From an uncultured Isosphaeraceae bacterium (GTDB lineage Bacteria; Planctomycetota; Planctomycetia; Isosphaerales; Isosphaeraceae), in contig CALCIC010000786.1 in assembly GCA_937907405.1 (NCBI GenBank), positions 1-6,017 of the forward strand: DNA of 6,017 nt. Direction: 5' to 3'. The translations under genes were made by a program, and so were the position numbers. Below are positions 1 through 5,540 of this stretch, one piece after another. Each line of letters starts with the position of its first letter. Position 1 is the first letter of the stretch. A model generated the notes under the pieces. It was not told where the DNA came from, searched no databases, and saw only the letters and a list, made by a program, of their open reading frames with translations.

Positions 1-1924
1 CGTCGTTCGACGACAACCGCCGCTCCGCCGCCGACGCGTCGGCGACCGGCGGTCGCCGCTCGAACGACTTGGGCCCGAACGCCTCGATGTAGCCGCGGCT
101 CTCGGGCGTCTGGTCGTAGTCGAGCGCGGCGAACCGGATGTCCTCGACGTCCATGGTGATCCCGTAGCCGAAGACGAGCATCAGCAACATCGAGCCGATG
201 AAGGCGAACGCCAGCCGGACCGGATCGCGGAGGATTTCCAGAGTCTCGCGCCGGGTGTAAGCCAGCAGACGGCCCAGCTTGATCGGCGAGGCCGAGCCGC
301 GCGTCGTGCGCGCGCCGGTCGACCCGAGCGCTTTCGCCAGCGCCTCGCGGGCGGCGCCGGCCTGCTCCCCGCCGGCCGACTCGCCGATCGCGTCCTCCAT
401 GTAGCCGATGAACGCCGATTCCAGATCGGGCGCCCCGCGCGCGGCGATCAGGGCCGAGGGGACGTCGCAGGCCAGCACCCTTCCGGCATGCATCAGCGAG
501 ATCCGATCGCACCGAAGCGCCTCGTTCATGAAGTGCGTCGTGATGAAGATCGTGATGCCGTCCCCCCGGGAAAGCTCGATCAGCAGCTCCCAGAACTCGT
601 CGCGAGCCACCGGGTCGACCCCCGACGTCGGCTCGTCGAGGATCAGGATCTCCGGCTCGTGAAGCACCGCCACCGCCAGCGAGAGCCGCTGTCGCAGCCC
701 CAGCGGCAGCGCTTCCGACGGATGATCGAGATACGGCGCCAGGTCGAACCGCTGGACCAGGCCGTCGATCCGACCCGCCATCGCGTCGGGCGGAAGATGG
801 AACAACCGCGCGTGCAGCCAGAGGTTTTGCGCGACGGTAAGCTCGCCGTACAGCGAGAACGACTGCGACATGTAACCGACCCGCTTGCGGACTTCGAGAC
901 TCCCCGCGTCGACCGTCTTGCCGAACAGCAGGGCTTCCCCCTCGGTGGCCGGCAGCAACCCGGTCAGCATCTTCATCGTCGTCGACTTGCCGCACCCGTT
1001 CGAGCCGAGGAAGCCGAAGATCTCGCCCCGCTCGATCGTGAAACTCACGTCGTCGACGGCCGTGAAGGCGCCGAACCGTTTGGTGAGACGCCGCGCCGCG
1101 ATCGCCGGCTCGCCGGTCGCCGGGGGGCGCGGCGGGATCGTCAGTTTCTTGGCCCCCCCGCGCTTCTCCTCGGGCAACAGGGCGACGAACGCGTCTTCGA
1201 GGTCGTCGCAGCCGGTGCGCTCCTGGATGTCGCCAGGCGTCCCCACGGCCAGGATTCGGCCGGCGTCCATCACCATCAACCAGTCGAACGCGCGGGCTTC
1301 GTCCATGTAGGCCGTCGAGACCAGCACGCTCATCTCAGGGCGGGCCGTGCGGATGGCGTCGATCAGCGACCAGAATTGTCGCCTCGAAAGGGGGTCGACC
1401 CCCGTCGTCGGCTCGTCGAGGATCAGCAGGTCGGGCTCGTGGACGAGCGCGCCGCAGAGGCTCACCTTCTGTTTCATGCCTCCCGACAGCTTGCCGGCCG
1501 GCCGGTTCGGGAACGGACCCAGGCCCGTCGCTTCCAGCAGCGCGGCGATCCGCTGGCGGCTCTCGGCGGCCGAGAGTCCGAACAGCCTGGCGAAGAAGTC
1601 GATGTTCTCGAAGACGCTCAGCTCGGGGTAAAGGTTCTTGCCCAGTCCCTGGGGCATGTAGGCGATCCGCGTGCAGACGTCGCGTCGATGCGCGTCGTCG
1701 GCCATGTCGCCGCCGAGCACGAAGACCTTGCCGCTCTGGATCTTCTTCGCCCCGGCGATCAACCCCATCAGGCTCGATTTGCCGACGCCGTCGGGACCGA
1801 GCAGGCCGACCATGCAGCCGGCCGGGAACTCAGCCGAAACACGGTCGATCGCGCGCGTCGACCGCTCGTAACCATGCGAAACATCCGTCAGCGTCGCGAC
1901 CGGCGGTGAGGTGTTGGAATCCAT
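1..1924 (-). CDS. rbbA: RbbA-type dual ABC ATPase fused to ABC-2 permease (partial, C-terminus beyond left edge)
   Basis: Export ABC transporter subunit of the inner membrane, expected to work with the HlyD-type adaptor encoded just upstream. Reading from ATG at 1924, 641 residues are open to the window edge. NBD1 (about residues 8-235) has Walker A GPDGVGKSS (43-51), signature LSGG (146-149) and Walker B LLILDEP (166-172). NBD2 (about 271-500) has Walker A GSNGCGKST (307-315), a degenerate signature LPLGLRQR (406-413), Walker B LILDEP (427-432) and H-loop His464. A permease domain begins with RDPVRL and a transmembrane helix at about 572-590. It continues with the family-like run GYGITMDVEDIRFAALDYDQT. 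This order matches E. coli RbbA/YhiH (about 900 residues), so roughly 270 residues should be missing. No convincing ribosome-binding site precedes the start. ATG 1924 is chosen because the next Met (residue 38) lies inside NBD1. YbhF-like proteins are similar but lack the fused permease. Whether it binds ribosomes, as reported for E. coli RbbA, cannot be judged here. Confidence 0.93.
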   Translation of the reverse strand, partial: MDSNTSPPVATLTDVSHGYERSTRAIDRVSAEFPAGCMVGLLGPDGVGKSSLMGLIAGAKKIQSGKVFVLGGDMADDAHRRDVCTRIAYMPQGLGKNLYPELSVFENIDFFARLFGLSAAESRQRIAALLEATGLGPFPNRPAGKLSGGMKQKVSLCGALVHEPDLLILDEPTTGVDPLSRRQFWSLIDAIRTARPEMSVLVSTAYMDEARAFDWLMVMDAGRILAVGTPGDIQERTGCDDLEDAFVALLPEEKRGGAKKLTIPPRPPATGEPAIAARRLTKRFGAFTAVDDVSFTIERGEIFGFLGSNGCGKSTTMKMLTGLLPATEGEALLFGKTVDAGSLEVRKRVGYMSQSFSLYGELTVAQNLWLHARLFHLPPDAMAGRIDGLVQRFDLAPYLDHPSEALPLGLRQRLSLAVAVLHEPEILILDEPTSGVDPVARDEFWELLIELSRGDGITIFITTHFMNEALRCDRISLMHAGRVLACDVPSALIAARGAPDLESAFIGYMEDAIGESAGGEQAGAAREALAKALGSTGARTTRGSASPIKLGRLLAYTRRETLEILRDPVRLAFAFIGSMLLMLVFGYGITMDVEDIRFAALDYDQTPESRGYIEAFGPKSFERRPPVADASAAERRLSSND

Positions 1925-1978
1925 GACGATCTGTTACCGCTTTCTTGGGAGCGATCGCATACGGGTCGGGTCCGAGAT

Positions 1979-2044
1979 CCCTTCTCCCCCCGGGAGCGGG
2001 GGGAACCCCACTTGTGGGGTCGGGCCGGAACGGCCGGATGAGGG
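1979..2044 (-). repeat. Hairpin-rich intergenic repeat, copy A
   Basis: Lies between the two operon genes. It contains three consecutive inverted repeats: a C6/G6 stem (1986-1991 with 1998-2003), a perfect 7-bp stem ACCCCAC/GTGGGGT (2005-2011 with 2014-2020), and GGCCG/CGGCC (2023-2027 with 2031-2035). Read on the minus strand it begins CCTCATCCG and ends GGGGGGAGAAGG. The same two ends, in the same order, are found on the plus strand in copy B at 2102-2145. The two copies therefore face each other across a 57-bp spacer. It resembles a REP/BIME-like dispersed element; the family is not identified. Confidence 0.65.
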
Positions 2045-2101
2045 TCGTGGGTTCTCGAGGTTGATCTCGCGATACTCAAGAATCCGTGATGATTCCGACG
2101 A

Positions 2102-2145
2102 ACCTCATCCGCCCCTTCCAGACCCCTTCTCGCGGGGGGAGAAGG
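2102..2145 (+). repeat. Hairpin-rich intergenic repeat, copy B (inverted to copy A)
   Basis: Starts CCTCATCCG (2103-2111) and ends GGGGGGAGAAGG (2134-2145), the same boundary motifs as copy A but on the opposite strand. It is shorter than copy A because the central hairpins are absent. Its own stem is CCTTCTC/GAGAAGG (2125-2131 with 2139-2145) around a 7-nt loop. In the mRNA of the export operon this hairpin would form 40-60 nt after the HlyD-family stop codon, so it may attenuate or stabilise the transcript between the genes. Confidence 0.6.
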
Positions 2146-2190
2146 AATGCTCGAGCCGGCTTTTTGCGGACGGCGCGGGTTCGGATACGT

Positions 2191-3261
2191 TCATGCCTTG
2201 GGCGTCGGCGATTCCTCCGCCTTGGGCGTCGGCGATTCCTCCGCCTTGGGCGTGGCCGCCTCCTTCGGCTCGGGCGCGGGGAACCGGCGCTCGAGCTTCT
2301 CGGGCCACGGGGTCGCCGCGTCGAGCTTGACGTAGCCGACGCCGCGCACTCCCGTCTTCACCTTCTCAATGTACGGGAGAATCAGGTCCTGGGGGACCTG
2401 GAGCTTGATCCGGAACATCAGCTTGTCGCGCTCGCTCTGGGTCTCGACCTGCTTGGGCGTGAACTGGGCTTCGGGCGAGATGAACGACACCTTCGCCTGC
2501 GCCGCATATTCCGGCGCGGCGTCGAGCACGATCCGGGCGTCGGCGCCCATGTCGACTCGGGAAGCCAGTCGCGAGGGGAGGAAGATCTCCATGTAGACGT
2601 CGCCGAGGTTGATGAGCGTAAGCACCTTGCCGCCGGCGCCCAGAACCTCGCGCTCCTCGGCCAGGCGATAGAGCACCCGGCCCACGACCGGCGAGGTCAG
2701 CGACGAGTCGGCGATCTGCGTCTGAATCCGCTTGACCTCGGCGGCGGCGGCCTCGATCGATCGTTGCGACGTCTTGAGCTTGGCCCGCACCGAATCGAGC
2801 GTGGCGGTCGCAACGTCCCGCTTGGTTTGCGACTGCTCCATCTCCTCGCGCGAGATCACCCGGCGGGCGAAGAGCGACTTGTTGCGCTCGTATTCCTGGG
2901 TCTGGTACCTCAGTTCGCTCTCGCGCTGCACGACCTCGGCCTTGACCTGGTTTTCGGTCTCCTCGGCCTCGGCGAACTTGGCCTCGGACTTGGCGAGTTC
3001 CGCCTCCATCTCCTCGGTGTCCATCCTGGCCACCACCTGGCCGGACTGGACCAGGTCCCCCTCGCGCGCGAAGATTCGGCTGATCCGCCCGGCGTACTTG
3101 GCCGCGACGTCGACCTGGACCGACTCGATGCGGCCGTTGCCCGAAACGATCCCCTCCGGCAGCATGTTCCGGCGCTGATACTCGCGCCACGACCAGTATC
3201 CGGCCGCCCCTCCTCCGATCACGACCAACGCCAGCAGTCGTTGAAGCCACGGTCTTTTCAT
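2191..3261 (-). CDS. yhiI: HlyD-family periplasmic adaptor (membrane-fusion protein), YhiI type
   Basis: Membrane-fusion subunit linking the inner-membrane ABC exporter to the outer envelope. It has 356 residues. A short positive N-terminus and a signal-anchor helix (about 7-25) give an N-in topology with the bulk in the periplasm. The first half of the split lipoyl/barrel-sandwich domain is at about 40-80 (GNGRIESVQVDVAAK, then YAGRI and GDLVQSGQVVARMD). A long Glu/Lys/Arg/Ala-rich coiled-coil hairpin spans about 82-182. The second lipoyl half follows at about 187-218 (LTSPVVGRVLYRLAEEREVL). A beta-barrel region carries DVYMEIFLPS, AQFTPKQVET and DKLMFRIKLQVP, which resemble E. coli YhiI closely. 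The tail (about 328-356) is an unusual Pro/Lys/Glu repeat. A ribosome-binding site AGGAG lies 5 nt before the ATG. The RbbA-type ATPase/permease gene follows on the same strand after 266 bp, which supports one export operon. The substrate is unknown. Confidence 0.93.
   Translation of the reverse strand: MKRPWLQRLLALVVIGGGAAGYWSWREYQRRNMLPEGIVSGNGRIESVQVDVAAKYAGRISRIFAREGDLVQSGQVVARMDTEEMEAELAKSEAKFAEAEETENQVKAEVVQRESELRYQTQEYERNKSLFARRVISREEMEQSQTKRDVATATLDSVRAKLKTSQRSIEAAAAEVKRIQTQIADSSLTSPVVGRVLYRLAEEREVLGAGGKVLTLINLGDVYMEIFLPSRLASRVDMGADARIVLDAAPEYAAQAKVSFISPEAQFTPKQVETQSERDKLMFRIKLQVPQDLILPYIEKVKTGVRGVGYVKLDAATPWPEKLERRFPAPEPKEAATPKAEESPTPKAEESPTPKA
2197..2268 (-). repeat. 24-bp tandem repeat at the 3' end of the HlyD-family gene
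   Basis: Two identical 24-bp units (2197-2220 and 2221-2244) are followed by a third diverged unit (2245-2268) that shares its first 9 bases with them. The unit length is a multiple of three, so it encodes an in-frame peptide repeat AEESPTPK at the C-terminus, preceded by the diverged PKEAATPK. The perfect identity of the first two units suggests a recent slippage expansion. Confidence 0.9.
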
Positions 3262-3266
3262 GCTTG

Positions 3267-3271
3267 CTCCT
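3267..3271 (-). promoter_or_regulatory. Ribosome-binding site of the HlyD-family gene
   Basis: AGGAG on the minus strand, 5 nt upstream of the ATG at 3261. It fixes the start of the adaptor gene. Confidence 0.8.
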
Positions 3272-3339
3272 GATCGACTTCAAACGGCGGGGGAACGGCC
3301 GGAGCGACCTCGCGCCCATTCGCTTTACGACGAGCATCC

Positions 3340-3351
3340 AGTCTACAGACT
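3340..3351. promoter_or_regulatory. Palindrome upstream of the export operon, possible operator
   Basis: AGTCTACAGACT is a perfect 5-bp inverted repeat with a 2-nt centre, ending 79 bp before the HlyD-family ATG. The half AGACT recurs at 3360-3364, 13 bp from its first copy (3347-3351). The position suits repressor control of a drug-export-like operon. No clear -35/-10 pair was found around it, and no regulator gene lies in the window. Confidence 0.35.
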
Positions 3352-3544
3352 TCCCTGAGAGACTCTAGCCGAATCCCCCCAGGCGGCATCCTCGGCGCCC
3401 GGATCCTGAACTACGAGCGCACCGGCCGCCGAACGTCGTTCTTGAGAGGATTTTCCGACTGGTCACGCTATCATCGGATGGACTTCCTGAACCGAATCGA
3501 CCCTGGCTCCGGAGCGGGTCGGGTCAGGCCCAGAATTCCCTTCC

Positions 3545-3549
3545 GAGGA
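3545..3549 (+). promoter_or_regulatory. Ribosome-binding site of the phosphodiesterase-like gene
   Basis: GAGGA, 7 nt upstream of the ATG at 3557. It supports that start, which also gives a well-formed signal peptide. Confidence 0.75.
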
Positions 3550-3556
3550 CGGCCCG

Positions 3557-4492
3557 ATGTCGCTGAAAATCGCTCGATCGACCTGGTTGCTGACGTTCGC
3601 CCTCGCCACGACGACGTTTGCGGACGGCCCTCCCCGTCCACTGCCGATCAGCGCTCACAACTGCTACACGGCGAACCGAACCGACAACCCCAGGCTCGCC
3701 GAGGCCCTCGCGCTGGGGATCGACAACATCGAGATCGACCTTGGATGGGACCAGGCGGCGCGTCGGCTGATCATCGGCCATGACGAAACGCCTCGGGCCG
3801 GGGTCTCCTACCCTCGGATCGAGACCTCGCTGATCCCCGCGCTCGAGGCCCACTGGAAGACGCCGCGGCCCGACGGCGCGCCGACCGTGCTCACGATCGA
3901 CTGGAAGACCGGCGATCCCGAGGCCGTGCGCCAGTTCAAGGACTTGCTCGACGCTCACGCCTCCTGGTTCTCGTCGGCCCCCAAGGCGTCCGACGCCCCC
4001 ATGACCACCCGACGCCTGACGGTCTGCTTCAGCGGCAGCGAGGCCGCCAAGGACGCATACGACGCGATGATCCCGGCCGGCGGAACCTATCGCGCGTTCC
4101 GCGACCGCGTCATCGGCGCGGGGGCGAAGTATCAGGACGACGTTACGGCGTACGTCCCCGAGCCTTCGACTCCCTACCATCGCTTCCTCGCTTTTCACTG
4201 GGGGGCCGTCGAGCGGGGAGGCCCGGCCCTCGCCGGCGAATGGACCCCGGCCGACGCGGATCGGCTGCGCGCCTTGACGGCCCTCGCTCACCGCCAGGGG
4301 TTCCGGATTCGTCTGTACAGTCTCAACGGCCACACGGGGGCGCTGCTCGGCGGCTACCGATTCGCCGACGACCAGGCCGCCCGAGTTCGATGGACCGCCG
4401 CCGCCGCCACCGGCGTCGATTGGATCGCCGGCGACGAGTACCCCGAGATGGTCGACGCGCTCCAACCCGCCGCCGACGATGTGGGGAAATGA
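3557..4492 (+). CDS. Secreted GDPD/PI-PLC-like TIM-barrel phosphodiesterase
   Basis: Probable exported phosphodiesterase of the glycerophosphodiester phosphodiesterase/PI-PLC superfamily, 311 residues. The N-terminus MSLKIARSTWLLTFALATTTFA is a Sec signal peptide with likely cleavage after Ala22. The mature part opens with SAHNCY (His34), followed by GIDNIEIDLGWD (Glu59, Asp61) and IIGHDE (His75). This matches the HR/N ... ExD ... HD pattern that builds the metal and catalytic site in GDPD enzymes. A later acidic strand, VLTIDWKTGD (Asp115), fits the third metal-ligand position. The C-terminal part, WTAAAATGVDWIAGDEYPE (about 279-297), resembles the closing GVDxIxTD strand of GDPD barrels. 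The HN opening and the Asn/Cys spacing are closer to the AIM6-like branch than to classical GlpQ/UgpQ. Substrate and activity are inferred, not shown. It is transcribed divergently from the export operon and has no obvious operon partner. A repeat element begins 78 bp after its stop codon. Confidence 0.75.
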   Translation: MSLKIARSTWLLTFALATTTFADGPPRPLPISAHNCYTANRTDNPRLAEALALGIDNIEIDLGWDQAARRLIIGHDETPRAGVSYPRIETSLIPALEAHWKTPRPDGAPTVLTIDWKTGDPEAVRQFKDLLDAHASWFSSAPKASDAPMTTRRLTVCFSGSEAAKDAYDAMIPAGGTYRAFRDRVIGAGAKYQDDVTAYVPEPSTPYHRFLAFHWGAVERGGPALAGEWTPADADRLRALTALAHRQGFRIRLYSLNGHTGALLGGYRFADDQAARVRWTAAAATGVDWIAGDEYPEMVDALQPAADDVGK

Positions 4493-4561
4493 CCACCAGC
4501 CCGACTTCTCGAGCGAGGGACAGGGACCAACTGCTGTAGATAAGCGACCAGCGATTCCGTC

Positions 4562-4570
4562 CGGCGGTTT
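4562..4570. repeat. Left flanking direct repeat (candidate target-site duplication)
   Basis: CGGCGGTTT directly abuts the left terminal inverted repeat of the candidate MITE. The same 9 bases follow its right end at 4843-4851. The identity is 10 bp if the preceding C, shared with the element end, is included. Confidence 0.6.
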
Positions 4571-4842
4571 GGGTAAGCGTCTTATAAGTGGGTGGACGGT
4601 CAGGCGGCGAGGGGGGGCGTCCCGCTCCTCTTGCTCGTGCTCGAGGTTTCGTGGCTCGGGCGTCCCGCCCGAGCATCCACAGGACGAACGCGGCAAGCCG
4701 CTCGGGCGGGACGCCCGAGCCACGCCGGCGGATGCTCGACCGACACGCGGCCCCCCCGGAGCGGGAAAAACGGCAATCCGAGGCTACCCATCAACCGCCT
4801 CTGCTGGACGAGATTTCCCACCCACTTTCGAGACGCTCACCC
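4571..4842. mobile_element. Candidate MITE, 272 bp, non-coding
   Basis: The left end (4571-4595) begins GGGTAAGCGTCT. The reverse complement of the right end (4842-4818) begins GGGTGAGCGTCT. The two 25-bp termini match at 21 positions, including a perfect 10-bp inner block AAGTGGGTGG. A 9-bp direct repeat CGGCGGTTT flanks both sides exactly, as expected for a transposition target duplication. The interior has no credible gene or transposase and carries a perfect 24-bp inverted repeat. It is therefore a non-autonomous element that would need a transposase elsewhere in the genome. The 9-bp duplication would fit several DDE IS families, but none can be named from this sequence. Confidence 0.65.
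4651..4723. repeat. Perfect 24-bp inverted repeat with self-folding arms
   Basis: The arms 4651-4674 and 4700-4723 are exact reverse complements, separated by 25 bp. Each arm alone contains a 9-bp stem GCTCGGGCG/CGCCCGAGC around a TCC or GGA loop, so the DNA can form either one long hairpin or two small ones. A further complementary pair, CGAGCATCC (4670-4678) and GGATGCTCG (4730-4738), overlaps it. It sits inside the candidate MITE and may be a REP-like repeat nested in it. It could also terminate transcription coming from the phosphodiesterase gene, though no U-tract follows. Confidence 0.8.
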
Positions 4843-4851
4843 CGGCGGTTT
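4843..4851. repeat. Right flanking direct repeat (candidate target-site duplication)
   Basis: CGGCGGTTT, identical to 4562-4570, immediately after the right terminal inverted repeat of the candidate MITE. Confidence 0.6.
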
Positions 4852-4884
4852 ATCCTCACGATTTTTTTCAAGCCGGTGAAGCGG

Positions 4885-4893
4885 TGGTACACT
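4885..4893 (+). promoter_or_regulatory. Possible extended -10 promoter element
   Basis: TGGTACACT fits the TGn-TATAAT extended -10 form, with four of six hexamer bases matching. TTCAAG lies upstream with a short 15-bp spacer. If used, it would transcribe rightwards into the non-coding motif array, with no protein gene for about 650 bp. Weak evidence. Confidence 0.2.
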
Positions 4894-5020
4894 CAGTTTG
4901 GAGCACTTTGTACTCCGTGCACCCCGTTCTTTTCCAATTTGGTTGATAGCGAGAATGCGTGTGTGTGGTCAAGGTCGGTCTAGCTTTCGGTCGCCCGTCC
5001 GTGTTGCTAAAAATTGCGCG

Positions 5021-5361
5021 ATCGAAGCCAATCTGGCGTCCCCGTGACCGACCCGACTTGATGCGGATCGATGGCAGTCCCCGAACCCCGAAAATGTCCG
5101 ATCGAAGCCAAACCCGCCCCTTGTCGTCGCGGGGGCCGACCCGGATTCTCGGCGAACGAAGCCACTGTCATTCATTGATTTAAGGCGTTGTTGACAATGA
5201 CTTTGTGTTTGCATTCGAGATCCACGGAGAGCGCCGAACGAACCCAATATCGGCGGCGGCGGGAGGGCGGTCCGGGCAGTCGCCCGGGTTCGATTCGACG
5301 GACCGGGTCGAGGCGTTCGCGACGGGTTTCGAGCCTGGTTTCCGCGACGAACAAACCCAAT
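5021..5361 (+). repeat. Dispersed array of a degenerate 12-bp motif, A(A/T)CGAA(G/C)CCAAT
   Basis: Five copies lie on the same strand: 5021-5032 ATCGAAGCCAAT, 5101-5112 ATCGAAGCCAAA, 5155-5166 AACGAAGCCACT, 5237-5248 AACGAACCCAAT and 5350-5361 AACAAACCCAAT. Start-to-start distances are 80, 54, 82 and 113 bp, so it is neither a tandem repeat nor a CRISPR array. Three copies (5021, 5237, 5350) are followed by TGGC or CGGC within a few bases. A possible inverted core ATCGAACCC lies on the minus strand at 5286-5294. The stretches between copies show no similarity to one another. The function is unknown. Confidence 0.65.
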
Positions 5362-5415
5362 TTGGCATGCGGGTCGGAAGATGGGAGACCGGTCGTTTCG
5401 GCGGCTTGATCGGCA

Positions 5416-5444
5416 TTGACCGCATGGAGCTTCGGCGTCATGAT
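5416..5444 (+). promoter_or_regulatory. Candidate sigma-70-like promoter of the last gene
   Basis: TTGACC (5416-5421) and CATGAT (5439-5444) are separated by the optimal 17 bp. They lie about 97 bp before the ATG at 5541. The -10 box matches four of six consensus positions. The leader would contain a hairpin CCGGGC/GCCCGG (5453-5458 with 5472-5477). Confidence 0.35.
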
Positions 5445-5524
5445 CCGGCGGCCCGGGCTGGGGCTGCCTCCGCCCGGATTCGCGGTCGCCGGCTGCCGCC
5501 CGAACCTAGCCGCCACCCTGGGTC

Positions 5525-5531
5525 GAGGGAG
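5525..5531 (+). promoter_or_regulatory. Ribosome-binding site of the last gene, within a small hairpin loop
   Basis: GAGGGAG, 9 nt before the ATG at 5541. It lies in the 8-nt loop of a 5-bp stem GGGTC/GACCC (5520-5524 with 5533-5537). An alternative 4-bp pairing CCCT/AGGG (5516-5519 with 5526-5529) would cover it. Confidence 0.55.
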
Positions 5532-5540
5532 TGACCCGAC

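Larger units (their letters stand above)
4852..5540. other. Non-coding region with repeats, no credible gene
   Basis: About 690 bp between the candidate MITE and the last gene. Short open frames here have no family resemblance, no convincing ribosome-binding site and a composition like non-coding DNA. The region holds a T7 run (4862-4868), an extended -10-like site near 4890, five copies of a 12-bp motif (5021-5361), and an AT-rich island (about 5165-5216) that contains TTGACA. The likely promoter of the last gene lies near its right end. Confidence 0.6.

Noticed and set aside
488..1909. 473-residue open frame on the plus strand
   Set aside because: It is antisense to the ATPase gene, whose motifs are unmistakable, and its Arg/Gln/His/Asp-rich translation has no family resemblance.
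2150..2190. Terminator after the HlyD-family gene
   Set aside because: On the coding strand there is no stem followed by a U-tract; the T run at 2161-2165 is on the wrong strand.
2086..3273. 395-residue open frame on the plus strand
   Set aside because: It covers the intergenic repeats and the antisense of the HlyD-family gene; its Leu/Gly/Arg-rich sequence is typical of a shadow frame in GC-rich DNA.
3442..3474. Promoter TTGAGA ... TATCAT for the phosphodiesterase gene
   Set aside because: The -10-like box is good, but the spacer is 21 bp, too long for a standard sigma-70 promoter, and no better -35 is present.
3524..4723. 399-residue open frame on the minus strand
   Set aside because: It is antisense to the phosphodiesterase-like gene and runs into the MITE palindromes; no motifs and low-complexity Gly/Arg runs.
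4862..4868. Rho-independent terminator at the T7 run
   Set aside because: No GC-rich stem directly precedes the T run; the nearest strong palindrome ends more than 100 bp upstream.
5021..5361. CRISPR array
   Set aside because: The motifs are only 12 bp, degenerate and spaced unevenly, and no cas genes are in the window.
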